Below are positions 49,251 to 61,124 of a DNA stretch of 64,000 nt, one piece after another; the stretch's first letter is position 1, and each line of letters opens with the position of its first letter. The DNA is taken from positions 310,001 to 374,000 of the forward strand of contig CAJJDO010000054.1 in NCBI GenBank assembly GCA_905183005.1, read 5' to 3'. The position numbers were made by a program, and so were the translations under genes. This DNA comes from Paramecium pentaurelia (Eukaryota > Ciliophora > Oligohymenophorea > Peniculida > Parameciidae). The notes beneath the pieces are model-generated. The model saw only the letters and a list, made by a program, of their open reading frames with translations, made no database searches and was not told the origin of the DNA.

Positions 49251-51085
49251 TCAATTATTTTTTATTTAGTTTAATGATTAAGCAATCATGATTGATGTCT
49301 GACTTCTGTCTCTTTAATATTCATTTTCTAATACAAATGGATCTTAAGATACTAATAACATATCTTAATAAGTATATTAAGGCATTTATATTCTATCTAA
49401 GAATTATTGATAATCTTCTTTTTATTATAAATCTAATGGAATGATTATTGATAATAAAGTTTGAAATTCTTATGCTTTCAAATTGGATCCAGTATGTGCT
49501 GTGAAAAACATCTTTATTTTTTATTAAAAGGATCCTCTTAATAATACACTTAAACAAGTTAAGAATTCTCTAAAATCTAGTAATTCTGATTTATTTTCAT
49601 CAAATAAAGAAAAAACTAATTCATATTTGTGTCTATCTAATATTTAATACTTAGTGTAATGTTAGTGAAACTATTCCTATATAAATCTATATAATTAGAT
49701 TTTTATACCATTAAATTAATAAATGCTTCTTTAGTAATACCATACTTTTATGATTTGACTTATTTAATTTATAAATTTTCCATATTAATATCATCAACAT
49801 TATCTGAAAAATTATTAATCTATTTAATACTATTTTGTTCTTTTTTATTATTGGATAAATTTTGAGATTCTATACAATACTTTTTAAATTCTTTCTAAAT
49901 TTATAGTATTTCTTCAGTATCAAAATTTGTTATTTTTTTAAGTCTAAATAGTATTAATTTATCATCATTAACCCATGATCTACTTGTTTATGAATAATAT
50001 TGTTCAATTTATACTTATCTTTCAAATTGTGTAAAATAAGCATCTTCTTTAGTGAATAATTAAGTTAAATCTTAATATTTAATAACTAAAGATAAAATTA
50101 ATAAAAATACTCTTTCCTATTTCCTCTATGAGTCCTTATTGATTCAAATCATAATACTTAGTTGCCTAAAATAAAGTAAGAATGATTGCTTAATCAATAG
50201 GAATAAAGGATTATCTTTTAAACATCTCTTCCCAAATAATAAACAATGAACTTGTATTTAATACTTATAACATTAAAGTTAATAACATTTAAGGTCCTGA
50301 AATATCTAAGAAATTGGACAATTACTCAAATTTTTATTAATTTAAGGTTTTTAAAATAGTTTTCAAAAAATAGATCTCAGCTTAATAACCAATTAAAGTT
50401 GCTCCTTAAGAATTGGAATAAAATCTTGAAGGTATAATTGATTTGAAAATATGATTCATAATTTGAAATGCTCCTTCTTCATCTGATATACATAAGAAAA
50501 TTGTAGCTATATAATTCATTCCTTAACAATATCCAATAATTGGATAATGAGTTACAAATAGTTATAATACTTTATTAATTGATTCTCTTATATATGTTTA
50601 ATCATAACCTTCTTAACATTAAGTAATAAATTCTCTTAAACTATAATTAAATAAAAATGCCTCAGATCTTCCTGTTAAAACATCTTTAGCAATCATTTCT
50701 TTGTCATTTTCAGATATAGATATTTCCATTTTAATTTTTCTGTCTTATTTTCCAATCCATTTAGATTAAAGCAATGATCTAGTATTCCATTTAAGACCAT
50801 ATTCTTGAATGAGCTATTGTTAATATTAATAATCTTGAAAACAATTATCACATACACGTTATGGTAGTTTGAAATCTTTAACAAAATCATTTGGTTTAGC
50901 ATATAACTAATTTTCTATTTATATATACTTATATACGATTTTCACTACAATGATTACATACATCTTAATGACACATTTTACATCTATAAGTTTTTCTTAA
51001 TTTTCTTGATTAATAGAGTGAATGTTTACAATGCTTATAAATTCTTGGTACATACACAACACTTTGATTTATGAAAAAATATCAT
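49251..51085 (-). CDS. FYVE-type zinc finger + TBC (Rab-GAP) + EF-hand-like protein
   Basis: Start ATG 51085 (MIFFHKSKCC); at least four introns give about 575 residues; stop TGA 49251-49253. The N-terminal zinc finger resembles FYVE/FYVE-related domains: CCHCKHSLYQ..., YRCKMCHQDVCNHCSE, PQRVCDNCF. It is split by introns at GTATGTACC...TAAG and GTATATAAG...AATAG. The TBC domain (about residues 130-330) has the glutamine finger PIIGYCQGMNYIA and later GPQMLLTLMLQV. I do not see a clean I-x2-D-x2-R arginine finger. C-terminally there is an EF-hand-like loop DENKSELLDFREFL, as in TBC1D8/9 proteins, then a helical tail. The protein would bind endosomal phosphoinositide and act on a Rab. Exon joins around 49680-50060 are uncertain. 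Confidence 0.8.
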
Positions 51086-51164
51086 AATTATATTTATAAT
51101 TTATTATAAATAGAAAATAATATATATATATATATTAAATAAATTGAGTATATAAAATTATTGA

Positions 51165-52160
51165 TCAATTATTGTGTGATTGATTTTTTTTAGTAATGAA
51201 TTTAATTTTAATATTTTATGTTTTTTTTAGATTATGAAGTAATTGCATATCATTAGAATGTTGTTATTATTATTCTTATTTCATATTTTCTGAAATTATT
51301 GATAATTATTCTTAACTATTTTTAATATCTGATAATTCTTCTTAAATACGTGATTCATCTTAGTATCTAATATGATTGTTTTATTAATTATTAAAAAATG
51401 GAAAAAGAATCTATTACTTTATTGGTTAAGGTTAAGTAATAGGAGGAATTGAATATATTTCAACATTCTATATTACCCTATTTTATTAATAAGTAGGTTA
51501 TTTTTATACTTATTTTTCATGAACTATATTATTATTTAATATTGAATTGTGTTATTAGAGTATATGATCATCTAATTTTTCTTTATTTTAAAATGTCAAT
51601 TTACATTAGATACATATAAATATGGATAAATCATTTAAATGATCTTAAAGTACATGTGTTGTACTTTACATAATATTTGAGAATGAATTATTACATTGTT
51701 TGCACTTTAATTCAGAATTTATATATAATTTTTAGAATCCTTGAAAGAGTTATTTATATGGATTATCTTTGAATTATTTTTTACACATTAATTTTAAAGC
51801 TTGCAATTGATTGAGAGAGCCTTCTTTCATTTTTTCACTGATATGATAATAAAATCTAGAAATTAATTTCTTTGCTATTGATTTTAAATCTTAAGGAGTT
51901 GTAGCAGGTTCAGGTTCATTTGAAGTTAGAACTATTTCAACACTAGCTTCATCACTAATAATTATTTCTGGTTTTTATTCTGAAGGAGGGAGATGACATT
52001 AAAAATCTTTTTACATATGAAGAGATTATTAATCTATAATTGATGTTAGTAAATCAATTTTCTCTTATAATTTAGACATATTTTTACGACATTTCTTCAT
52101 TTTAGCTAATATTAATAGGTTATTTGGAGTTTGCATTAATAATTTAAATAATTGGGTCAT
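51165..52160 (-). CDS. C2H2 zinc-finger protein, intronless
   Basis: Start ATG 52160 (MTQLFKLLMQTPNNLLILAK), one uninterrupted frame of 331 residues, stop TGA 51165-51167. The N-terminal 60 residues form a basic coiled coil. The middle has an acidic patch (EIIISDEASVEIVLTSNEPE) and a helical block. Two zinc-finger-like units follow: CKQCNNSFSNIMQSTTHVLQ then DH, and CIQCKLTFQNKEKLDDHILQ then QH. The first is irregular. The C-terminus is Gln/Pro-rich. It could bind nucleic acid or protein. Only 79 bp separate its stop from the start of the FYVE-TBC gene downstream on the same strand. Confidence 0.8.
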
Positions 52161-52316
52161 TTATTAATGTCATTTTCATTTATATATATAAAATATTAAA
52201 TATATAAATTATATAATTTTAATTATCTAAAATTATAGTTGTGAATTAACGTAAGTTAATGTTAAATCCTAAACCTAGATTACGAATGATTAAAATTAAT
52301 AAATAACAAACACAAA

Positions 52317-53776
52317 ATGGCATTAACCAAGGTCGTTCTTCTTTGTATTCAAAATAAGAAATAATTAACAATTACTCATGATTAAATCTATAAACACTTC
52401 TCACAATATGGTTAGATTGAAAAAGTAATCCCAATTTATATCTCTAGATTTTGATATTTGAAAAAACTCAAATTTGGAAAGTCTTTTTGGAAACCAAAAA
52501 CAAAGAAACTACCTAAAACTTAATTAAATAATGTAATAATAACATTTTGAATTCCGATTCTTCACTAAGAATGTAATTGTATCCTAGCAATCTAGAGAAT
52601 GTCACTTTTTCTGATATGAATTCTGCTGGCAAAGGTAATTTTCTAATAAACCATATTAGATTATTCAAAGTTCAAAGAAAAAAGAGACTCTTATAATTCA
52701 ACTGATGATGAATAAACTTCAGTAGGCAGTTAAGGTGAATAATATCCTAATCTTAATTCCACCAAAAATTCACCATAAAATGTTTAATAATCTATATATT
52801 AATACTAATAACATTTACAACAAAGACTTTATGAATAATAAGTACTCTAAATGAGATTGTAAACTCAAAGTTTAGATCTCTAAATCCCTGATTATATCAA
52901 TACTCTAGCTTCAGTCTAATGGGTTGAATAATTTGTTTAATTGGGAAAATTACTATAAACATAATATCTACTTCAATATTAACTTATTGATAGTTATATT
53001 AATTATATCAAGTAAGAATCTGTGAATGCTTTGTCTGAAATTCAAAACTAATAACGACAACAATAAATCTAATAATAGTTGCAAAGTCAAATTAATACTC
53101 TTAATCATATACATCATGTTGATTAATAAGAAAAATCAAGAGTCATTGTAGCCAAGTCTTTTGATGACTCTGTTACTACCCTCGACATGCTCTATAATAT
53201 TTTTAGTATCTATGGAAATATAGATAAAATGGTATATTAGAAAGACAAATCAACATTATTGGTTGAATACCATCTTTAGAAATGTGCTGATTAATGTATA
53301 GAAAAGTTAAATAATGTTTTATTCTAAGGACAAACTCTTTAAGTAATCTCTTTATAATATTCTAGATTAACTATTCGATTTTGTAAGAAATAACATTCTT
53401 AGATGAATTAGAAGAATTAGGATTGGTTGAAAAGACTTTCTATGAAGAAAGATTCATTGGATCTGAAGCCACTAATAGATATAAACCAAAAAACTCCTTT
53501 ATTGCTGCTGCACCCAATGATACTATCTTTTTGATGAATTTATCAAATGAATTACTTAATATTGAAAGTCTCCAACCACTTTTAGAAACTGATATTGTTG
53601 ACTATAAGTATTTTTTATTATTATAATTTAGATTTTATGAGGATCCAAAATAAAAACATAGTTGTGCCTTAAAATTCAAAACTGTTGAAGATGCTATGTA
53701 CTTCTTAGCTAAAAATCATGGCAAGATAATGTCTGATAGAAAAATCTTAATGACTTTTTCTAAAAAGTCAATGTGA
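52317..53776 (+). CDS. PTB/hnRNP L-like RNA-binding protein (several RRMs)
   Basis: Start ATG 52317 (MALTKVVLLCIQNKKQLTIT); introns of 23, 25, 20 and 24 nt give 455 residues; stop TGA 53774-53776. RRM 1: VVLLCIQ... ending WKVFLETKNKET. Then a Ser/Gln-rich linker and a Gln-rich helix. RRM 2 (about residues 280-350): VTTLDMLYNIFSIYGNIDKM, KSTLLVEYHLQKCADQCIEK, LFQGQTLQVISLQYS. A third RRM-like fold follows, PNDTIFLMNLSNELLNIESL ... ALKFKTVEDAMYFLAKNHG. The spacing and degenerate RNP motifs match the PTBP/hnRNP L family, which binds pyrimidine-rich or CA-rich RNA in splicing and translation. It is divergent from the C2H2 gene with a 156-bp gap. Confidence 0.85.
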
Positions 53777-54233
53777 TTCATTATTTATATTATTATTAAT
53801 TTAATTTCCTGCTCAATAAAAAATTGACCTCATCATTTTTAATAAAATACAAAAAATGCTTTTGATTCAGAATAATAAAACAAAATATAATTATTCATTT
53901 CAATATATAATTATTGTGTAAATTCTTATGTAATTTTAATATATGATAATATTTTTAATTCTCATATCTAAAGGTGAATGATTGATTAGACTAAAAAAAG
54001 AGCAGATTCAACTATATTATATTAACCTCTAAGAAGAATTTTTATGAGAAATTAAAAATTTATATTTTTTATTAAAAAATCATGTTAAAATTTAAAAATA
54101 AATACAGAATAGAATAGATAAGAAAATTAAGCAAATTAAAACTTAATGGTAAGTATTATGATCATAATGTATTATATTTTACAATAGAAATTTATTTAGA
54201 GTTTTTATTGATATTAAAAACTAAATAAAATTA
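53777..54233. other. intergenic region between convergent genes
   Basis: 457 bp, very AT-rich, holding the 3' flanks of the PTB-like gene and of the ING gene. The duplicated block begins at 54213. No gene or RNA seen. Confidence 0.5.
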
Positions 54234-54877
54234 TCATTTTTTCATTCTTCCTTTCCCTTCTTTACGGCATTCTGCAGAACAAAACCAAGGATCATTTTCA
54301 GGAGGGAAATCTTTTAGTTTAACACATTCTAAATGAAACCATTCTTTTGAACATAATTGATTATCACACATAACCATTTATCCAAATGAAGGCTTTTAAC
54401 ATATACAATATAATGGTTCACTTTAACTTGCATTCTAAAATATTTCTTTGCTTTATTCAATTTCTTAATTAATTTTCTTTCTCTTCTCCTTTTAATATTT
54501 ACTCAATATTAAAAATCTTCTTTTATGATCAGGTGCCATACTTGATTTTAAGTTTTCCTCAAATTTCTTTAAATCATTATCTAATTACTTAATTTATTAT
54601 TATTATAATATACTTAAACAGCATTATCAACTACTTCATAAACTTTATCACTTATATTTATTTTCTCTTATGATAAATTTACACTTTCTTCATACAACTA
54701 ATCAATTTCTAATTTTGTTTTTTCAGATTATTGTTATTTGTATTGTTTTCTTAATGATGTTAATTTTAGTTGAATTTTTGTAACTTTCTCATCTAATTCT
54801 TTAATTAATCTTAAAGATCTAGTAACTTCTTATGGTACATGACTTTGTCTGTCAAAATAATCTTCCAATTATGCCAT
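54234..54877 (-). CDS. ING-family chromatin protein with PHD finger (copy 1)
   Basis: Start ATG 54877 (MAQLEDYFDRQSHVPQEVTR), a 26-nt intron (GTATATTAT...ATTAAG), 205 residues, stop TGA 54234-54236. The N-terminal ING domain is a coiled coil starting LEDYFDRQSHVPQEVTRSLR, just like human ING1-5. The C-terminal PHD finger (about residues 145-200) is complete: CICQKPSFGQMVMCDNQLC, then W-F-H-x2-C and WFCSAEC; such fingers read trimethylated H3K4. A short basic tail (KEGKGRMKK) resembles the polybasic region of ING proteins. It would recruit an acetyltransferase or deacetylase complex to active promoters. This gene occurs identically at 55323-55966; probably only one is real. Confidence 0.93.
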
Positions 54878-54914
54878 TAAATAAGTATATATATAAAATT
54901 AATTAATTGTACAA

Positions 54915-55300
54915 TCAGAATAGCTTTTCAATAGCTAACTTTGGTTCATTATATTTTAAATATTCTCTTAATCTAAATGTGGATTATAAGACTAATCTAC
55001 AATCAGGTGCTGGCAATACTTATTCAATTAAAAAATCATATAAATTTTTCAATTCTTTATCATCCTTATTATCATAATATGGAATAATTGGAATTCCATT
55101 CTCTATATGAACTCCAAAAGAATATGCAGCATTGTCAACTAATATAATATCTTTAAGATCTCTATTAAATATTTTCAAATCTTTTATATGTACTCCATCT
55201 GGTGATAAAACACAATTATCTCTAAATAATTATGCTGAAAGTAATTAATTTTTAGGATCTAGATATTAAATCACTTAACTAGCATAACATTAATGAGATG
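54915..55300 (-). pseudogene. truncated 3' part of CTD-type phosphatase gene (duplicate fragment)
   Basis: Identical to the last 386 bp of the phosphatase gene at 56004-57524. It contains LFRDNCVLSPDGVHIKDLK, then DIILVDNAAYSFGVHIENG, and the stop at 54915-54917. The 5' part, including the catalytic DLDET motif, is absent because the block ends at the N. This is an assembly artefact rather than a true pseudogene if the duplication is an unmerged overlap. Confidence 0.85.
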
Positions 55301-55301
55301 N
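55301..55301. other. assembly gap (single N) between identical copies
   Basis: One undetermined base exactly at the junction of two identical 1,088-bp blocks; marks a scaffold join. Confidence 0.97.
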
Positions 55302-56389
55302 ATTAAAAACTAAATAAAATTATCATTTTTTCATTCTTCCTTTCCCTTCTTTACGGCATTCTGCAGAACAAAACCAAGGATCATTTTCAGGAGGGAAATC
55401 TTTTAGTTTAACACATTCTAAATGAAACCATTCTTTTGAACATAATTGATTATCACACATAACCATTTATCCAAATGAAGGCTTTTAACATATACAATAT
55501 AATGGTTCACTTTAACTTGCATTCTAAAATATTTCTTTGCTTTATTCAATTTCTTAATTAATTTTCTTTCTCTTCTCCTTTTAATATTTACTCAATATTA
55601 AAAATCTTCTTTTATGATCAGGTGCCATACTTGATTTTAAGTTTTCCTCAAATTTCTTTAAATCATTATCTAATTACTTAATTTATTATTATTATAATAT
55701 ACTTAAACAGCATTATCAACTACTTCATAAACTTTATCACTTATATTTATTTTCTCTTATGATAAATTTACACTTTCTTCATACAACTAATCAATTTCTA
55801 ATTTTGTTTTTTCAGATTATTGTTATTTGTATTGTTTTCTTAATGATGTTAATTTTAGTTGAATTTTTGTAACTTTCTCATCTAATTCTTTAATTAATCT
55901 TAAAGATCTAGTAACTTCTTATGGTACATGACTTTGTCTGTCAAAATAATCTTCCAATTATGCCATTAAATAAGTATATATATAAAATTAATTAATTGTA
56001 CAATCAGAATAGCTTTTCAATAGCTAACTTTGGTTCATTATATTTTAAATATTCTCTTAATCTAAATGTGGATTATAAGACTAATCTACAATCAGGTGCT
56101 GGCAATACTTATTCAATTAAAAAATCATATAAATTTTTCAATTCTTTATCATCCTTATTATCATAATATGGAATAATTGGAATTCCATTCTCTATATGAA
56201 CTCCAAAAGAATATGCAGCATTGTCAACTAATATAATATCTTTAAGATCTCTATTAAATATTTTCAAATCTTTTATATGTACTCCATCTGGTGATAAAAC
56301 ACAATTATCTCTAAATAATTATGCTGAAAGTAATTAATTTTTAGGATCTAGATATTAAATCACTTAACTAGCATAACATTAATGAGATG
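55302..56389. repeat. direct duplicate, copy 2 (1,088 bp)
   Basis: Same sequence as 54213-55300. Unlike copy 1 it continues without a break into the 5' part of the phosphatase gene, so this copy is the one in a complete gene context. Confidence 0.97.
55323..55966 (-). CDS. ING-family chromatin protein with PHD finger (copy 2)
   Basis: Identical in every base to the gene at 54234-54877: ATG at 55966, the same 26-nt intron, stop TGA 55323-55325, 205 residues, with an N-terminal ING coiled coil and a C-terminal PHD finger. It lies 37 bp downstream of the stop of the intact phosphatase gene on the same strand. Identity over introns and flanks, where even recent Paramecium duplicates normally differ, argues that the two copies are one locus. 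Confidence 0.9.
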
Positions 56390-57524
56390 CAGTGAAAACA
56401 ATGACTTCACATATTTAACTTAATTCTTAAAGTATCCATTTAGCATAAGGTCTTATATTTATACCTGCTTAGACTGTATCACCTGAAGGGAATGTTATAG
56501 GTAAATATACATCAGCCTTTAGTGTTTAATTTTCATTACAATGAATCAATGTTTCATCAAGATCAAAAACTACTGTTTTTTAATCTAATATTATCTTTGT
56601 AGTATTATACATTTGCAATTCAATTTTGGTGGTAAATTTAATAATTTAGATTAAATAATCTATTAGTCTGATTCTTATAGATTAATACAAAATCCAATAC
56701 AATTAAATGTCTAAATTGCATGATCTCTAAATAATTATTACTAAGATGTTTAAGGAAAAGAATGTTTAAATGCTTCAACTAACGAAGAAATATAATATAT
56801 TTATTCTATATAGATTTTGGATCATTACTTCTAGGCTTGGCTGATTCAACTCTTGTCGATGGAGATAAAGATTTAGTTTATTTGAAAGGGGAGATTAGTT
56901 TAGTATTTGTTCTACTCACTTAAGTAATGAAATCATCTAAACTAAATTTTAAATTTTCTTTCTTATTTGTATCATTCTTTTTTTTTAATTATTATGCAAT
57001 TTATTATGCAAATTGATTTGATGGTAATTTTTAATCGATTGACATTAGATTATATTTTTTTTATTTTGATTATGGTGTTGTGGTTGTTTAAATTATAGGT
57101 GTAAGTAAGGTATTAGCTGACTTTTCTAATTAAGAGAAATTACGATGTAAACTATTTTTCGTTTTAGGCAATACTTATGAATTATTTGAATTTTTTCCTT
57201 GTTCTTTAAGATTATTTTTCTAATACAAAAAATATCTCATCTTTTTTTGTTTACTATATATTAATACTTCTTATGCAGTTCTACATGATTATGGTGTATT
57301 ATTTTTAGGTGTAATAGTATATTATTATTATTGGATAGATATTTATTACTATTATAAATTTAGATCACTTTCAGCAGTTTTGACTTTACCTAAGGTATAT
57401 AGTTTGGTTAAGGTTTGATATTATTCTCTATATGATTAATTAATTTTAGATACCTTGTTATATTGGCTTTAATTGGTTTAATTTCTTATCTAGATGTAAG
57501 AGATTTAATATTTGAGTTTAACAT
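56004..57524 (-). CDS. CTD-type (FCP1/SCP, HAD superfamily) protein phosphatase
   Basis: Start ATG 57524 (MLNSNIKSLTSRQEIKPIKA); introns of 26, 23 and 26 nt give 481 residues; stop TGA 56004-56006. Residues 1-235 are disordered, Ser/Gln/Lys-rich. The catalytic domain begins LNLPPKLNCKYQKTVVFDLD, with the signature DLDETLIHC (DxDxT nucleophile). It continues INIRPYAKWILQELSQ, then VIVFTASHQCYASQVIQYLD, LFRDNC, and a closing DIILVDNAAYSF (the loop with the essential Asp). The third intron, within GTATAATAC...ATATTAG, contains an ATG that would otherwise suggest a shorter protein starting at 56612. Family members dephosphorylate RNA polymerase II CTD or other phosphoproteins. Confidence 0.9.
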
Positions 57525-57611
57525 TTTATTTATATAATTGTATAAATTATAATAAATAAAATAATACAATGATTTTTATGCTTATAGATATCAATAGATG
57601 TATATAATTAT

Positions 57612-57962
57612 ATGGAAATGAATTAATTTAGTGAAGAATGTAAATAAATAAATGGATAATAAATGTAAATCATCTAAAATTACTATTAATTACTTGTTTT
57701 TAACTAGAAAGATAAAGTTGATGATAAAAAAGAAGATAATAAAAATAATGATAGTAAATAAGAAAAATAATAGGAAGAATATATGAATATGAAATCTAAA
57801 AATATAGAAGAAAATAATTTAGTTTATAATAGATTATCTAAAGAAATTGAGATATAGAATTAATAATTTATATATGATTGTTAATTTTGTCCAAAATTAT
57901 TCAAAAATAATGTAAATTTATATTGGCATACTTGTTAGAAACATTAATAAGAAAATTAGTGA
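57612..57962 (+). CDS. small C2H2 zinc-finger protein
   Basis: ATG 57612 (MEMNQFSEECKQINGQQMQI), a single open frame of 116 residues, stop TGA 57960-57962. A Lys/Asp/Asn-rich middle leads to one C2H2 finger at the C-terminus: YDCQFCPKLFKNNVNLYWHT then CQKHQQENQ, with the second His inside CQKH. The stop is only 14 bp from the stop of the convergent LRR gene, so the two 3' UTRs must overlap. Function unknown; single-finger proteins of this type are often accessory factors. Confidence 0.65.
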
Positions 57963-57976
57963 TTAAATTTATTATA

Positions 57977-60602
57977 TCAATTAAAATCATCTATATCATC
58001 ATCTATTATTTACTTATTATTATTATTCTATTATTTATTTATTTAATCCCATTCTTCTTAAAAATAACTTTAAATTGGTAAAGCATATAAATCTGAAAAT
58101 AATACATAACATTTCCATATTAATTATTCTATTTTTAAATGTAATCCAATTTATCGAATATCTATATCTTCAGCTATTCTTGCAAAAGCTTCTAAGAATT
58201 CAACAAAACTCATTTAAAATATTCTATCTGAATTTAGTTCATCTATTTAAGTCATCATAGCTTTATTAAATGCAAATAAAGGAATATTAGGTCCAAATGT
58301 TTCAATTTAATTTAATCCAATATGAGCACACATTTCTTATAATTCTTATAAACTCATAAATGGTTTTTAACCAGGTTTAACTTTCTTTACACTATATCTA
58401 ATATAAATACTATCGAGAATAGTTTTATAATGTTTCATACAAAGATCACATTATTCATTCCAAAATTTAGTATCTCTAAATATTTAAGTATTATATTTAT
58501 TAAATTCTTCTTTTAAATGATCATTCCACATCCATTATAATGCTTCTTCAAATGATTTAGCTATTCCATTCTTTATATATTTATCTTCTGCTATTCTTAC
58601 AAACATTTCTAAAAATTAAAATCTTACCATTCCTCTTTCTGGTTTTCTATAATTTCCTTTTTCTGTTCCTGATATTGTAGCCAAATATTTTAATTCCATA
58701 TCCTATTATTTAATAATACCTTTTTCACTAGGTTCTGTCATTCTTACTGCACTTAATAATTATAGATTTATTAATGATGATATGGCCCATATATCTCCTA
58801 TTGGTGACAAACATGCATAGTGTCTAAATTTCAAATATCTTTTACTTATAAGTATCTTTTATCTATTAATAATTAGACAATAAAAAATTATAACATGCAT
58901 TTCTATCATTATCATCTTTTATTAACTTAGTAATTCTACTTTGATTCCAATCACTTATGAAACATTTCTCTATCAATTCTTCATTATCTCTTTTCCAATC
59001 TTTAAATAATGATATTGGAAATGTCCATAATATACGATTATCTACTCTCTCAGGTATATAAAGTAGATCTTCTTATCTTGGTTAAACATTTATTATAGGC
59101 ATATAATATTTATCTATGATTTATGTTCCTAAAACATTCATATAATTTAATTAATGTAATTTCACATCAATTTCTTTATCTTACACTTTTACTTTATTTA
59201 AAGGTAAAGGCCATCTCTTATGTAATTAATCCTTTGCAACACATTACATATTATCATTTGTAAAAAAATAATAACTCAATCCTGGAGGTACCATTCTTTA
59301 AACTCTTAATCCAGATTCAACCTTACCCATATATAAATCATCATAATTTAAATAAGATAAATGTAAGAACATAGGATCATTAGCAGGTCCTGATGTTTAT
59401 GGATTCCATTAAAATTCTATCTATCTCCAACCTTCACAAATCCAACAACAATCTTTTATATTACTGTCTCTATATGATCTTAATCTCTTTTATTTTATGT
59501 ATTAACATCCTTATATTCTTTATGCAATTTAATGTTATGTCTATTCTACAATTCCTTTTTAAATTGGTATCAAAAAACCCTTTGGATCAACATATCCACA
59601 ATTTCCTGTATAATGAAATCCTAATATACTTTTATTCTTCTTTAATCCTTCAGCTATTTAACATGTAATTTGATAATCTATTTTATTAAAGGATAGATCA
59701 AAATGAATTAATTCCTTATTCAATTAAACCATCTTATTAAAACTTTAAGACCAATCATATCCTATTCCTAAAGAATTTTATGATAAATCTAAGACTTTTA
59801 GATTTGATTTATGCATATTGTTGAATATTTAAACAGCTGCAATACCATTTAATTTATTAAAATGAAGATACAATTCAGCAATATCTTCATTAGTTATTAA
59901 CATATTTGAGAGAGCATTCACACAATTATTTGATATATTATTCTTACTCAAATTTACTATTTTTAATGATCGATTATATGCAATTCTATCTAATATATCT
60001 ATTATAAGACTCTCTTATAATTTGTTATCTTCCAAATTCAATAATTATATTTTACAATCTCTATTCACTAATGAATTACCAATCTCTAAACATCCATTCC
60101 CAATCTTATTCTTTGATAAACTTAATGATGTAGCTCCTCTAGTACTCTTAATTACTTCTGATGAACTCAACTAAGTCATCCTATTATCATTTAAATTGAA
60201 TTCCTTTATATCATTTTATTTCTGTAATCCTCTTGCTAACATTATCATATACTTATCTCCATACTTCATATGGCTATTGATAATTCAATTATACTTTAAA
60301 TGTAAAGCATCATTCTTCTGCCTATTAAATAATCCAAAACTTCCTGGTGGTAATTAAGAAGAAGATAAAGTAGTCATCAAATTATCATTTCGATTATACA
60401 TTTTGTTTTACTCTTACTATCTCTCTGTTGTTTTGTGTAATTTATAAAAATCCTATTTTGTTGTTACCAAATTGACAGGACTTATTTCAAAACTGAAATC
60501 TAAATCCTCTTCATCTTCTTTTTGAGTTAAGTAACGACATTACTTTTATACAGGAATCTTAGGAAGAGATTAGGTACATTATGCTTTTTATCTAAATTTC
60601 AT
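57977..60602 (-). CDS. leucine-rich-repeat protein, RNI type, with large C-terminal region
   Basis: Start ATG 60602 (MKFRQKAQCTQSLPKIPVQK); introns of 21 and 22 nt give 860 residues; stop TGA 57977-57979. About eight ribonuclease-inhibitor-type LRRs occupy residues 110-340: IKEFNLNDNRMTQLSSSEVI, ATSLSLSKNKIGNGCLEIGN, LKIVNLSKNNISNNCVNALS, LKVLDLSQNSLGIGYD. Then come a Cys pair (CCWICEGW), a Trp/Pro-rich domain (WTFPISLFKDWKRDNEELIE) and a helical C-terminal region including PFMSLQELQEMCAHIGLN and RIFQMSFVEFLEAFARIAED, reminiscent of degenerate EF-hands. The layout recalls ciliary or cortical LRR proteins. The upstream ATG in frame was chosen over the one at 60401. Confidence 0.82.
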
Positions 60603-61124
60603 AGTACTAAGTTATAAATCAATTAATGCAATATAATTTAATCATCTTATCTTATGATAAAATTACAATATATAAAATATCAATCATATCTAATTATTTA
60701 TAAAAACCTCGTAATAATTCAGTAGTCTTTATTTCAACCATAATTATTAATTTTAAGACATTGTAAAAACTAAATTTTACAATCATAATATATCTATTTA
60801 TTGAATATTTCCATAAATGAATGAGTTTTAATATCAAATACTAAATTATAAATTTTAATTTATTTCTTATCTTTATATATCTCTTATATCCTATTCAATC
60901 AGAACTTGACTTCGAAATACATATATTGATTTTAATACTGAATTAGTATTTATAATCAATAAAATACTTAAATATCATCATATTTAAATCCTTTTAATTA
61001 CTTTATTAAAATTATTATACTTATATATTAGAGTCTTAAATTATAAGAGTTATTTTAGATGATCTCTATTTTATTTTATTTTAGTTTATTTCATATTATA
61101 TTATATTAAATTAAAATATTATTA
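60603..61124. other. divergent intergenic region
   Basis: 522 bp between the LRR gene (-) and the first SET gene (+), very AT-rich with repeated TTATTTTA/TTATATTA strings near 61070-61120. It must hold both promoters. No gene or RNA seen. Confidence 0.5.

Larger units (their letters stand above)
54213..55300. repeat. direct duplicate, copy 1 (1,088 bp)
   Basis: Base-for-base match to 55302-56389 at a constant offset of 1,089; the two copies are separated only by the N at 55301. It starts ATTAAAAACTAAATAAAATT and ends AATGAGATG in both. It carries a whole ING gene and the 3' part of the phosphatase gene. Best read as an unmerged contig overlap rather than a biological repeat. Confidence 0.97.

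Noticed and set aside
54213..56389. Long direct repeats that could be read as transposon ends (LTR-like)
   Set aside because: The copies contain ordinary genes, have no target-site duplication or mobility gene, and are separated by a single N; an assembly overlap is the simpler reading.
56612..56612. ATG as the start of the CTD phosphatase
   Set aside because: It lies inside a 26-nt GTATAA...TTAG intron; splicing joins LPPKLNCKY to QKTVVFDLDET as expected for the family, so the start is far upstream at 57524.
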